From NCBI GenBank assembly GCA_017405675.1, contig JAFRAB010000012.1, positions 104,902 to 168,901 of the forward strand: a DNA stretch of 64,000 nucleotides. The letters run 5' to 3'. Shown piece after piece: positions 42,731 through 51,621 of this stretch (within the stretch, counting starts at the first letter, position 1; the number at the start of each line of letters is the position of its first letter). A model generated the notes under the pieces. The model searched no databases. It was not told where the DNA came from and worked only from the letters and a program-made list of their open reading frames with translations. Source of the DNA: Erysipelotrichaceae bacterium. GTDB taxonomy: Bacteria > Bacillota_I > Bacilli_A > Erysipelotrichales > Erysipelotrichaceae. Position numbers and translations under genes: made by a program.

Positions 42731-43873
42731 TTATATCCTGTATTCCTCTCCTCTGACGTAAGTCTGTACAACTTCATAGTTATCATCCAGTACGGTGATA
42801 TCGGCATCATGACCAGCCGTTAATGAACCCTTACGGTCATCAACACCTAATAATCTGGCCGGATTAGCCGTAGCGGAATTAATCGCCAGATCAACCGGCA
42901 CATTAGCCTTTTCAATCAAGACCTGTAAAGCCTTATTCATTCTGACAGTAGAACCTGCCAGATTTCCCTGCGGTACCAGTCTGGCACTGCCGTCTTCGCA
43001 GACTCTGATCTTCATACCACCGCTGGTATACTCGCCAACCGGCAGTCCCTTAGGTCTTAAGCTGTCGGAAATCATGACAGCATATCCCGGATGCTTGGCC
43101 TCATAGAAAACCTTAACGGCTTCAACGTTAACGTGGATGCCATCAGTAATGATTTCGCCATATACATCTCTGAATCTTAAAGCGGCCCCGATCATGCCCA
43201 GTTCACGGTGGCCATAAGCGCTCATACCGTTATAGACATGCGTCATGGTCTTAGCCCCGTTGGCGATACCCATCCGGGCATCATTGAAAGTACCGTTGGT
43301 ATGGCCCATGGAAACTACGACACCGTTGGCTGCACACCATCTGGTTAAGGCATAATCCTTATCATGTTCAGGAGCCAGAGCGATATAATGAATCAATCCT
43401 TTGGCTGTCTGCTGATAATGCTTAAACTGTTCCACATCGGCATCCAGTATGAATTCCTCAGGCTGGGCGCCTTTTTTTGTGACGTCAAGATAAGGTCCTT
43501 CAAAATGAATACCCAGTATTTCAGCACCTTCATACTCCTCTTCAACAACGTTGACAACGTTCTTCAGGGCATTATCCAGTACCTCAACACTCTGAGTAAT
43601 AGTAGTAGGCTGGAAAGCCGTAACACCTTCATCGACCGGTAATCTCCTGGCCCAGTTTCTTAGGCCTTCCGGTTCACCGTCATTGGTATCAAAGCCATAG
43701 GCACCGTGAGTGTGAACATCGATCATGCCCGGTATGATACGGTTACTGCCGTAATCTCTGTCGACAGGCTTTTCGCCATATGCCAGTACACGTTCGATTT
43801 TTCCGTTTTCAATTTCCAGCTGGGCTTCAATAAATCTGTCTGAGATCCAGACTCGCTTACTCTGAATTATCAT
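42731..43873 (-). CDS. nagA: N-acetylglucosamine-6-phosphate deacetylase
   Basis: 380 residues with canonical NagA motifs: PGMIDVHTHGAYG, IHFEGPYLDVTKKGA (metal-binding Glu in EGP), VSMGHTNGTF, MTHVYNGMSAYGHRE and ITDGIHVN, and the catalytic Asp in VMISDSL. It produces glucosamine-6-phosphate, which NagB (51622-52356) deaminates. The ATG at 43873 has AGAGG upstream; a TTG six codons earlier is less likely. It starts one base after the pepT stop. Confidence 0.93.
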   Translation of the reverse strand: MIIQSKRVWISDRFIEAQLEIENGKIERVLAYGEKPVDRDYGSNRIIPGMIDVHTHGAYGFDTNDGEPEGLRNWARRLPVDEGVTAFQPTTITQSVEVLDNALKNVVNVVEEEYEGAEILGIHFEGPYLDVTKKGAQPEEFILDADVEQFKHYQQTAKGLIHYIALAPEHDKDYALTRWCAANGVVVSMGHTNGTFNDARMGIANGAKTMTHVYNGMSAYGHRELGMIGAALRFRDVYGEIITDGIHVNVEAVKVFYEAKHPGYAVMISDSLRPKGLPVGEYTSGGMKIRVCEDGSARLVPQGNLAGSTVRMNKALQVLIEKANVPVDLAINSATANPARLLGVDDRKGSLTAGHDADITVLDDNYEVVQTYVRGEEYRI

Positions 43874-43874
43874 C

Positions 43875-45101
43875 TTACTGTCCTCTTTCAACTATGTTGC
43901 CTACAAGGTTAATTACTATCTTTACCATTTCCTTCATATCATCTATGCACAGCAGTTCATGGTTACCATGGTAGAACATTCCGCCTGTTCCCAGGTTAGG
44001 TGTCGGTATGCCCATGAAGGTCAGCTGAGAGCCGTCTGTACCGCCTCTGACCGGTTCGCTTACCGGTTTATGGCCGGCAGCTCCTATGGCCTTGTTGGCC
44101 AGTTCAATGATATGCATCTTATCCGCAAAGGCTTCCTTCATGTTACGGTAAGCATTTCTCAAGCCAACTTCAACGATTTCCTTGCCATACATTTTATTAA
44201 TGTGGTCTCTGATATTTTCAAATTCCTTCTTTTGCTTTTCCAGCAAAGCGGAATCATGATTTCTGATTATATAATATGCTTCAGCCTTATCACAGGTTCC
44301 TGACATGCCGACCATGTGATTGAATCCTTCTCTTTTTTCAGTGAATTCAGGTCTTTCAAATACCGGCAGCATGGCATGGAAATCCATAAGTACCTGACAG
44401 GCATTGATCATTCGGCCCTTGGCATCACCAGGATGAATACTGTTGCCGTGAACCAGTACATGAGCACTGGCAGCGTTGAATGTTTCATAATCTATTGCGT
44501 TGATGTTGCCGCCATCAAGTGTATAGGCATAATCAACCTTGAATTCATTAAGGTCAATGTGGCTGATACCGGAGCCTATCTCTTCATCAGGTGTAAAGCT
44601 GACTTTAATGTTTCCATGCTGAATTTCAGGATGGCTGACCAGTTCACTTAAGACATCCATAATGATGGCTACACCGGCCTTATCATCGGCACCTAATAAA
44701 GTCGTACCGTCAGTAACGATGATATCCTTACCCTTTAATTCGGCGATCTGCGGGTAATCTTCAACCTTGGTCCAGATTCCTTCACTTAGCTCGATATCCC
44801 TGCCGTCATAGTTTTCAATTATTCTGGCTTTGATATCCTTGCCGCTGGTTGCGTTGGAAGTATCCATGTGGGCCAGGAAACCGACTGTATCGCACTTTTT
44901 ATCTGCATTGGCTGGCAGATAACCGTACACAAAGCAGTTATCATCAACCTTTACATCCTGTATTCCCAGTTCCCTTAATTCGTCAGCCAGCTGTCTGGCC
45001 AGAATGAATTCATTGGGATTGCTTGGGCATACATCTGTACCCTCAGCTGATGTTGTATCGATCAGCGTGTAGCTGATAAACCTATCGACTATATTTTTCA
45101 T
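43875..45101 (-). CDS. pepT: Peptidase T (tripeptide aminopeptidase)
   Basis: 408 residues of the M20 family. GFLAHMDTSNA, LLGADDKAGVA, FTPDEEIGSG, YTLDGG and GGTDGSQL hold the two-zinc site and catalytic residues. It cleaves the N-terminal residue from tripeptides. The ATG at 45101 has TGAGG upstream and a TATAAT region further up; an earlier in-frame start is not supported by an SD. First gene of the pepT-nagA-nuclease operon. Confidence 0.95.
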   Translation of the reverse strand: MKNIVDRFISYTLIDTTSAEGTDVCPSNPNEFILARQLADELRELGIQDVKVDDNCFVYGYLPANADKKCDTVGFLAHMDTSNATSGKDIKARIIENYDGRDIELSEGIWTKVEDYPQIAELKGKDIIVTDGTTLLGADDKAGVAIIMDVLSELVSHPEIQHGNIKVSFTPDEEIGSGISHIDLNEFKVDYAYTLDGGNINAIDYETFNAASAHVLVHGNSIHPGDAKGRMINACQVLMDFHAMLPVFERPEFTEKREGFNHMVGMSGTCDKAEAYYIIRNHDSALLEKQKKEFENIRDHINKMYGKEIVEVGLRNAYRNMKEAFADKMHIIELANKAIGAAGHKPVSEPVRGGTDGSQLTFMGIPTPNLGTGGMFYHGNHELLCIDDMKEMVKIVINLVGNIVERGQ

Positions 45102-45180
45102 AATTATTTCCTCATTAATATAATTATACAATTATAGTTATCAGTATGGTTGAAAATAATCTTGCGGCTGAATAAAGAAA

Positions 45181-45198
45181 AAAGGCATATGCCTTTCT
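45181..45198 (-). terminator. Terminator after the DUF6485-like small gene
   Basis: AAAGGC, loop ATAT, GCCTTT with T residues on the minus-strand exit side. Confidence 0.75.
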
Positions 45199-45200
45199 TT

Positions 45201-45377
45201 TTACTCTGCAGGCTCTTCTCTGACCAGGATGATTCCTGATTCTTTGTAGCAGTTAGGAGCTTTCCCCATTGCTCTGTGATGAGCAACGCATTCACAGCAT
45301 CTTCCATGTCTCGGACAGTTAACATTCTTGCACAGGCACGGCAGAGTGTTAAGGCACTTCAGTGTTACTTCTTCCAT
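45201..45377 (-). CDS. Small cysteine-rich protein, DUF6485-like
   Basis: A 58-residue protein read directly from the sequence: MEEVTLKCLNTLPCLC, then KNVNCPRHGRCCEC, VAHHRAMGKAPNC and a short acidic tail. Eight cysteines and several histidines suggest zinc or iron-sulfur binding. The CPRHG-C-x-C-V-x-x-H pattern matches the small DUF6485 proteins of Firmicutes, whose function is unknown. AAAGGAGAT is a strong SD, and a terminator follows directly. The match is from memory and not searched. Confidence 0.75.
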   Translation of the reverse strand: MEEVTLKCLNTLPCLCKNVNCPRHGRCCECVAHHRAMGKAPNCYKESGIILVREEPAE

Positions 45378-45450
45378 ATTATGATCTCCTTTATTTTATT
45401 AAATTATAACAGACCGGGATCCGTTTTTCATTTGTACAGCTTCCGCACAG

Positions 45451-45479
45451 AAAAAGGTCTTTTTCATAAAAAGACCTTT
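45451..45479. terminator. Strong hairpin after the MATE gene
   Basis: AAAGGTCTTTTT (45453-45464) and AAAAAGACCTTT (45468-45479) form a 12-bp stem with a three-base loop. It lies seven bases beyond the MATE stop and can act on both strands. Confidence 0.8.
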
Positions 45480-45485
45480 CTTGTT

Positions 45486-46850
45486 TTATGCTTTTTCGGT
45501 ATCAATTCTTTTACATGCCCTTCTGTACACAAACAGGAATGTCAGGAAATGAACAAATCCTGTCAAAGCCCAGCTAAGCGGGTATGAAATGTACAGATTG
45601 TTGATGGTGTGATGTGTCTGGAAATAAGTAGCGATCCATACCAGACGGAAAGCACAGGCTCCAAGTAAGGCTACGATCATCGGGCCTACAGAAGCACCCA
45701 TTCCTCTTAATACTCCCACAAAGACATCCATGATGCCGCATATGAAGTAAATACGTCCTACATAATACATGCGGTCAAACCCGGCTGCGATAACGGCAGG
45801 ATCATCTGAGTACAGTCCTAACAGGAAATCACCGGCAGCGTATGCACCCAATCCGGCAACCAAGCCCGTAACGATAACACATAACTGACAGGTTGCCAGT
45901 ATCTTCTTTATGCGCTTTACCTTGCCGGCACCCAGATTCTGACTGGTGAAAGTCATGCAGGTCTGATAGAAGGCATTCATGGCGTTGTAGACAAAGCCTT
46001 CAACTGAGGCAGCTGCCCCATTACCGGCCATCGTTATCTTGCCGAATTCATTTACTGATGACTGAATGACTACATTACTCAACGAGAATACCGTACCCTG
46101 AATACCCGAAGGGATTCCAACCTTGGCAATATCGATCAGTGATTCCTTATCGATACTGAGTTTCTTCAGATTCAGCCTTATCGGATCATTTTCATGCACT
46201 AAGGCATACAGAATCATTCCGGCTGATACATATGAAGAAATTGAACTGGCCAGGCCTACTCCTGCCACATCCATCTTAAGTGATATGACAAAGAACAGGT
46301 TAAGCAAGGCATTTAATACACCGGCAACCGTTAAGGCATATAAAGGCTTTTTGGTATCGCCTTTAGCTCTTAAGACGGCACTGCCGAAGTTATAGACCAT
46401 TGTAGCCAGCATACCGGTAAAGTATACTTTCAGATAAAGTGAGCTGAGATCGATTACATCATCAGGCGACTTCATCATTACCAGCAGAGGTCTGCTGAAC
46501 AATACACCGAATACCGTCAGTATCACACCGGCCACAAGGGCTACCGTAATTGAAGTATGAACAGCCAGTGTTACTTTCCTGTTATCACCGGCTCCGATCC
46601 TTTTGGCTACTGTCACACTGGTACCAATCGACAATCCGATAAACATGTTAGTTACCAGATTGATCAGTGCTCCTGTTGAGCTGACCGCAGCCATGGAAGC
46701 ATTGCCGGAATACTTGCCGACAACGACCATGTCAATGGCATTGAACAGCAGCTGCATGATACCGGAAGCTATTAAAGGCAGGGCAAATAATATGACGTTT
46801 TCCAGCAGATTTCCTTCAAGCATATTGACCTTTTTTCTGCGTTTCTTCAT
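45486..46850 (-). CDS. MATE family efflux transporter
   Basis: 454 residues with about 12 membrane helices in two MatE halves. LFALPLIASGIMQLLFNAIDMVVVG at the N-terminus is typical. MATE proteins export drugs or metabolites using a sodium or proton gradient. Its substrate is unknown. It has its own TATAAT-containing promoter region and a GGGAGGGGAG SD. A second MATE gene lies at 52558-53919. Confidence 0.92.
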   Translation of the reverse strand: MKKRRKKVNMLEGNLLENVILFALPLIASGIMQLLFNAIDMVVVGKYSGNASMAAVSSTGALINLVTNMFIGLSIGTSVTVAKRIGAGDNRKVTLAVHTSITVALVAGVILTVFGVLFSRPLLVMMKSPDDVIDLSSLYLKVYFTGMLATMVYNFGSAVLRAKGDTKKPLYALTVAGVLNALLNLFFVISLKMDVAGVGLASSISSYVSAGMILYALVHENDPIRLNLKKLSIDKESLIDIAKVGIPSGIQGTVFSLSNVVIQSSVNEFGKITMAGNGAAASVEGFVYNAMNAFYQTCMTFTSQNLGAGKVKRIKKILATCQLCVIVTGLVAGLGAYAAGDFLLGLYSDDPAVIAAGFDRMYYVGRIYFICGIMDVFVGVLRGMGASVGPMIVALLGACAFRLVWIATYFQTHHTINNLYISYPLSWALTGFVHFLTFLFVYRRACKRIDTEKA

Positions 46851-46955
46851 ATCTCTCCCCTCCCTTCAGCCCAATATTATAACATCTATTTTTTTACTGA
46901 AAATATCTCTTTGAAAGTGTAAAGGCTTACATTTCAAAAAAGTTTTCAGGTAACA

Positions 46956-46985
46956 CAAAACAGGGTTTTAACACCCTGTTTTTTC
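46956..46985 (-). terminator. Terminator after the 5'-nucleotidase gene
   Basis: AAACAGGGT (46958-46966), loop TTTAAC, ACCCTGTTT (46973-46981), with T runs on both sides. It is placed to stop minus-strand transcription from the 5'-nucleotidase. Confidence 0.75.
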
Positions 46986-47005
46986 AATACTTTTAACAAC
47001 TTGTT

Positions 47006-48472
47006 TTACTGTTTGATTACTATTCTGCCTTCTACTTCAGCATCGGTATTGTTAGCCGCTGACAGTAGTTCTTCGAAGATTGAGAAGTCATTGGTAATAA
47101 CCATTCTGGCTTTCTTATGGGCTTCTACTTCTTTAAGGTCAACATCGAAGAATTCAGTAAAGTTAAGGTAATGGAAACTCTGTAAGGCTATCTTGAGCCA
47201 CTGATCATCAGTGATCTCATTACCGTTTAGTGAACATTCTTCTAATGTGTCAGTAGCGTAGTTATAGACAACTTTCATGCCGGCTGACAGTTGATAGAAT
47301 TCCGATTCGCCCTTGGTAACAATGCTTTGTTTCAAATAATGGTGACACATGTGTCTGAACTGCCGTCCTGTTACTTCCAGCATGTAGACCCGGTTCTGGA
47401 AAGGTACGACTTCCAGCAGGTCCTGATAACGGACGATCGGTCCGACTTTCTTTTTTCTGATTGAACCGGAACCGTAGAACATGACATCAAAGCTGGAATC
47501 CACCTGTAAAAGGTCAGCGAACAGATTACCCAGTTCCGTTTCCTGCGCACGGGAAGGATGAGTCAGTTCTCTCTTAAATACGGTTAAGACACGGCCGAAC
47601 TTACGGTCTGTCTCCTTCTTGTAGTTCTGCAGTACTTCTTCCAGGATTGGATCAGTAGGACAAGTCCGCGAAGAAATTGGAACCACTTCCCACTTGTAAT
47701 CGATCATCTTATGCTCTTCGGTATTGATGTTGATTTCAAAACGTCCGATCTGGTCCGTACCGACTCCGACCTGTACGATTGGTACATTATTGATGACTTT
47801 CGGTCTTGTTAATAAGGTATGGGAATGACCGCCGATGATCATATCAACGCGCCATTCAGGGTCCAGGACCTTAGCTAGTTCAATGTCATTTTCATAGCCT
47901 ATATGTGTCAGTAATACCGTCAGGTCTACTCTGGTTGTCTTGTAGTTATCGATGATTACACCTACCTGCTTGGCAGCTTCCCAGACATCGACGAAAGTAC
48001 CGACAATTGATTCACTCTTGGTAGAAGCCAGTACTTCTTCGGTAATGATGCCGATGAACATGACATGCAGTCCATTTACATCAATGATCTTATATGGCGT
48101 AAACAGTCTGGTATGATTGGTCTTGATATACATGTTGGCATTGACGATCGGGAACTTGGCACATTTCTCCAGAAACAGCAGGTGTGTCAGTCCATAGTCA
48201 ACTTCATGGTTACCCAGAGTCACGATATCAGGATTGAGGAAATTCATTAATTCTATAGTTGAGAAACCGCGGTACTCACTGTCAATTACCGAGCCTCTGA
48301 ACATGTCACCCGCAATGGCATATAAAACATTAGGATTCTCTTCACGCTGCTGCTTGATGTAACCGGACAAAAGAGAGACACCGCCTACATCGCTGCCGTC
48401 CTTGGCTTCAGCCAGAAAGTCACCGTGCATGTCATTTGAGTGCAGTAAAACCAGTTTTTCAATATTATCCAT
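47006..48472 (-). CDS. Bifunctional metallophosphatase/5'-nucleotidase (UshA-like)
   Basis: 488 residues. The metallophosphatase domain has LLHSNDMHGDF, AGDMFRGS, LGNHEVDYG and IGGHSHT, and a C-terminal 5'-nucleotidase substrate domain follows (GSGSIRKKKVG). Unlike most homologues it has no signal peptide, so it appears cytoplasmic. The ATG at 48472 has AGGAGG upstream; extending to 48535 adds 21 poorly supported residues. It follows the DHFR-GalE gene after 83 bases. Confidence 0.9.
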   Translation of the reverse strand: MDNIEKLVLLHSNDMHGDFLAEAKDGSDVGGVSLLSGYIKQQREENPNVLYAIAGDMFRGSVIDSEYRGFSTIELMNFLNPDIVTLGNHEVDYGLTHLLFLEKCAKFPIVNANMYIKTNHTRLFTPYKIIDVNGLHVMFIGIITEEVLASTKSESIVGTFVDVWEAAKQVGVIIDNYKTTRVDLTVLLTHIGYENDIELAKVLDPEWRVDMIIGGHSHTLLTRPKVINNVPIVQVGVGTDQIGRFEININTEEHKMIDYKWEVVPISSRTCPTDPILEEVLQNYKKETDRKFGRVLTVFKRELTHPSRAQETELGNLFADLLQVDSSFDVMFYGSGSIRKKKVGPIVRYQDLLEVVPFQNRVYMLEVTGRQFRHMCHHYLKQSIVTKGESEFYQLSAGMKVVYNYATDTLEECSLNGNEITDDQWLKIALQSFHYLNFTEFFDVDLKEVEAHKKARMVITNDFSIFEELLSAANNTDAEVEGRIVIKQ

Positions 48473-48555
48473 TATTCTGTCCTCCTGATACCAACAATAT
48501 ATCATATGTGCAGCCGATAATAAAACCGGATACAATCATATCCGGTCATATATTC

Positions 48556-50046
48556 TTACTGTTCCTTGCTGCAGTTTACAACGAATCTGTAACAGTCACG
48601 GCACATGTCTTCCAGATCCTTGGTAGTATGCCAGTTCAGTTCTCTGTTGGCTTTGCTGGAATCAGCGTAGCAGGTAGCGATGTCGCCTGGTCTTCTAGGA
48701 GCGATGACATAAGGAATCTTTATGTCGTTGACCTTTTCATATGCCTTGACGATATCAAGTACACTGTAACCTACACCTGTACCTATATTGTAGACATAGT
48801 AGCTGCCGTTTTTATGAGCAATCTTTTCCAGTCCCTTGATGTGAACCTTGGCCAGGTCAACTACATGGATGTAGTCTCTGACACCGGTACCGTCAGGTGT
48901 TGGATAGTCATCACCGAAAATGTTCAGTTTTTCCAGCTTGCCCATGGCAACCTTGTCAATGAATGGCAGTAAGTTAGCGGGTACACCGTTAGGGTTCTCG
49001 CCGATCAGTCCGCTTTCATGAGCACCGATAGGATTGAAATACCTTAAGACACAGGTATTGAAGGTGTTGTCAGCGAAACACAGATCTTTCAGGATCTGTT
49101 CAACGAAAACCTTGCTGGTACCGTATGGATTGGTCGTGCCGCCGATTGGCATGTCTTCCTTAAACGGAACCGGATTTTCAGAACCGTATACGGTAGCTGA
49201 TGAAGAGAAGACGATTGACTTAACGTTCTTTTCCTTCATGACAGCCAGTAAGGTCAGTACACTGCTGACATTGTTGGTATAGTATTCGACAGGCTTCTTA
49301 ACACTGTCACCGACAGCCTTATAAGCGGCAAAGTCAATGACCGCGCCGATGTTGTTTTCATCAAAGATTTTCTCCAGTAAGGTTCTGTCCAGCATGTTGC
49401 CTTCATAGAACTTAACCTTTTTACCCGTTAATTCTGTGATCTTATTCAGTACTTCCGGTTTGGAGTTGCTGAAGTTATCAAGTCCCACAACATCATAGTT
49501 ATCGTTCAGAAGTTCTACAACGGTATGGGAACCGATGTAGCCGCAGCATCCCGTAACGAAGATAGCCTTGTCATTTCTCTTTCTGCTTAATTCTCTGTAA
49601 ATGAAGTCTTCGTATTCAACTTCCTTATCAATATTCCAGTCATTGAGATCAAAGATATCGAAACGGGTATCTGTTTCGTATTCACCCTTTACAAATGATA
49701 TTAAAGCCTTTGAGCAGAACGGATATGCCTGTCTGTAAATGGAAGCCCCTCCGCAGACGATTACTTCATCATCACTGAATTCATGTTCATCCAGGAACTT
49801 CTTCAGATCATATGTTACTTCAGCATCATGATCATCTACCGTATATTCAGGATCAATTGAGCAGACGATGGTATGTCTGCCTTTCAGCTTACGCGGTAAG
49901 CCGTCATAAGTAGTCTGTCCCATTAAGATGTTCTTGCCCATGGTATTGGCTTTGAACAGCTGCAGTTCTTCCTTTAAATGCCATGGCAGCCGGCCTTTAT
50001 AGCCGATGCCCTTTTTCTCATCCATTGCGATTGATATTGTTAACAT
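48556..50046 (-). CDS. folA-galE: Dihydrofolate reductase-UDP-glucose 4-epimerase fusion
   Basis: 496 residues in one frame. Residues 1-~153 are a full DHFR: SIAMDEKKGIG, LPWHLKEELQLFK, IVCGGASIYRQAYP and the C-terminal strand YEDFIYREL. Glu27 stands where bacterial DHFRs usually have Asp, as in vertebrate enzymes. Residues ~161-496 are a full GalE: FVTGCCGYIGSHT (NAD site, Cys-Cys in place of the usual Gly-Ala), FSSSATVYG and YGTSK (catalytic Tyr308/Lys312). The linker is about seven residues with no internal in-frame start. GGTGAGGTG is the SD. A sequencing artefact is unlikely because both domains are complete. Confidence 0.9.
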   Translation of the reverse strand: MLTISIAMDEKKGIGYKGRLPWHLKEELQLFKANTMGKNILMGQTTYDGLPRKLKGRHTIVCSIDPEYTVDDHDAEVTYDLKKFLDEHEFSDDEVIVCGGASIYRQAYPFCSKALISFVKGEYETDTRFDIFDLNDWNIDKEVEYEDFIYRELSRKRNDKAIFVTGCCGYIGSHTVVELLNDNYDVVGLDNFSNSKPEVLNKITELTGKKVKFYEGNMLDRTLLEKIFDENNIGAVIDFAAYKAVGDSVKKPVEYYTNNVSSVLTLLAVMKEKNVKSIVFSSSATVYGSENPVPFKEDMPIGGTTNPYGTSKVFVEQILKDLCFADNTFNTCVLRYFNPIGAHESGLIGENPNGVPANLLPFIDKVAMGKLEKLNIFGDDYPTPDGTGVRDYIHVVDLAKVHIKGLEKIAHKNGSYYVYNIGTGVGYSVLDIVKAYEKVNDIKIPYVIAPRRPGDIATCYADSSKANRELNWHTTKDLEDMCRDCYRFVVNCSKEQ

Positions 50047-50084
50047 GATAACACCTCACCTTTATCAGTATACTTTATTCTTCC

Positions 50085-50885
50085 TTATTTGTTTAAGACA
50101 TATTTGTAAATTGCCTTGGCAAAACCTTCGTTATCAACGGTATCGGTAACAGCGTCTGCCCGCCTCTTTAACAGTTCTGTACTGTTGCCCATGGCTACGG
50201 AGAATCCTGCTGTTTCCAGCATGGTAATATCGTTATCTCCATCACCAATCGCCATTACCTCATCCAGAGAAAATCCGTATAATTCCGCCAGTCTTTTAAC
50301 TGCCTGCCCTTTGGTGGCCTTGGGATTGTTTACCTCAATGTTGACAGGCAGAGCACTTGAGAAGAAGAATTCCTTTTCATCTTTTATGATGTCCATGACC
50401 TTATCTTTAAGGCTTATATCATCATAGAAGAAGTATTCAGCTTTATACAATGGTTCATCAAGATTTTCCAATACTTCATAAATGTCATCCACCATTAATG
50501 CCGGTATGTTTCCGAAAGTCTTGCCGCTGGTATTATCATCAATGAACTGATGGAAAGTTGACAATTTATGATATACACCATCCATCTGCGCCTTTCTGAA
50601 CAATTCAATGATCTTATTCTTATCAACGGGATTACTGTCAGCTATTTCCTCAGTAACTGGATTGGCAATATAAGCCCCATTACAGTAGATTACATATTTC
50701 GTATTGATGGCCTTTTTTATTTCCTCAGGAATCATGAAAATGCTTCGGCCGGAACATGGCGAAGTAATTACCCCTGCTTCCTTACAGGCTCCCAGAGCCT
50801 TGATTGTTTCGGCACTGCAGGTACTGCTCTGCATTGGAAAAACCGTACCGTCCATGTCGAAAACCACCATCTTTATCTTCTTCAT
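50085..50885 (-). CDS. HAD-IIB (Cof-type) phosphatase
   Basis: 266 residues. VFDMDGTVFPM is motif I, PCSGRSIFMI motif II, NPKATKGQAVKRLAE motif III and AIGDGDNDITML motif IV, with a C2 cap between. Likely a sugar-phosphate or flavin-phosphate phosphatase. It lies 38 bases upstream of the DHFR-GalE gene on the same strand, so they may be co-transcribed. A weak AGGAA SD precedes the ATG. Confidence 0.88.
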   Translation of the reverse strand: MKKIKMVVFDMDGTVFPMQSSTCSAETIKALGACKEAGVITSPCSGRSIFMIPEEIKKAINTKYVIYCNGAYIANPVTEEIADSNPVDKNKIIELFRKAQMDGVYHKLSTFHQFIDDNTSGKTFGNIPALMVDDIYEVLENLDEPLYKAEYFFYDDISLKDKVMDIIKDEKEFFFSSALPVNIEVNNPKATKGQAVKRLAELYGFSLDEVMAIGDGDNDITMLETAGFSVAMGNSTELLKRRADAVTDTVDNEGFAKAIYKYVLNK

Positions 50886-50920
50886 AAATATGTTTCCTAT
50901 ACCTGCATTTTACCATAAAG

Positions 50921-50942
50921 AAAAAGGCAACTTAATTGCCTT
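50921..50942 (-). terminator. Terminator of the nagB operon
   Basis: AAGGCAA, loop TTAAG, TTGCCTT and T residues on the minus strand, five bases past the hexapeptide-protein stop. Confidence 0.8.
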
Positions 50943-50946
50943 ATTT

Positions 50947-51612
50947 CTAAAATTCTTTTTTGCTGATGATCTCACCGCTGTTTTTCCAGATGCTGTTTTC
51001 AGGAACAACGCCTCTGACACAGCTGGTTGGATAAACATTACTGTGACGGCCAATTACAGATCCCGGATTGAGAACGCTGTTACAGCCTACTTCCACATAG
51101 TCACCAACCATGGCACCGAATTTCTTCAGACCTGTTTCGATCTGTTCAGTACCATTATGAATAACTACCAGCTTCTTATCACTCTTTACATTAGAAGTAA
51201 TGGAACCGGCACCCATATGTGAATAGTAACCTAAAATGGAATCACCAACATAGTTATAATGAGGAGTCTGTACGTGGTCAAACAGGATGACGTTCTTTAA
51301 TTCAACACTGTTGCCGACAACACAGTCAGCACCAACCAGAGCACTGCCTCTGATGAAAGCACAGTGTCTTACTTCAGTGTTAGGACCGATGATGCAAGGT
51401 GCTCCCAGATAAGCTGTCGGGAACACTTTAGCTGTCTTATGTACCCAGACGTTTTCGCTTACTTCATCGTATTCTTCCTTATCAAGCTCTTTGCCCAGTT
51501 TGATGATCAGATCCTTGATCCCCTTTAAGGCTTCCCATGGATAGATAAATCCTTCCAGGTATTCCTTAGCTAAGGTATGATCAAGATCATACATGTCTTT
51601 AATTGAATACAT
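50947..51612 (-). CDS. Left-handed beta-helix acetyltransferase-like protein (GlmU C-terminal-like)
   Basis: 221 residues. After a helical N-terminus, hexapeptide repeats run from about residue 65 (VFPTAYLGAPCIIGPNTEV) to 205 (GSVIGRHSNVYPTSCVRG). Segments FVGDSILGYYSHMGAGS-like and YVEVGCNSVLNPGSVIG resemble the acetyltransferase half of GlmU and nucleotidyl-transferase-linked LbH proteins. No pyrophosphorylase domain is present. It is nine bases after nagB, which points to amino-sugar phosphates as substrates; that is inference. Confidence 0.78.
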   Translation of the reverse strand: MYSIKDMYDLDHTLAKEYLEGFIYPWEALKGIKDLIIKLGKELDKEEYDEVSENVWVHKTAKVFPTAYLGAPCIIGPNTEVRHCAFIRGSALVGADCVVGNSVELKNVILFDHVQTPHYNYVGDSILGYYSHMGAGSITSNVKSDKKLVVIHNGTEQIETGLKKFGAMVGDYVEVGCNSVLNPGSVIGRHSNVYPTSCVRGVVPENSIWKNSGEIISKKEF

Positions 51613-51621
51613 GGTTTTATC

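Noticed and set aside
7074..43873. The two nagA genes as a recent duplication
   Set aside because: The proteins differ in key loops and share little sequence by eye, so recent duplication is unlikely.
49540..49580. Frameshift or missed start separating DHFR and GalE
   Set aside because: The frame is continuous through the linker, both domains are complete, and the only nearby ATG is out of frame.
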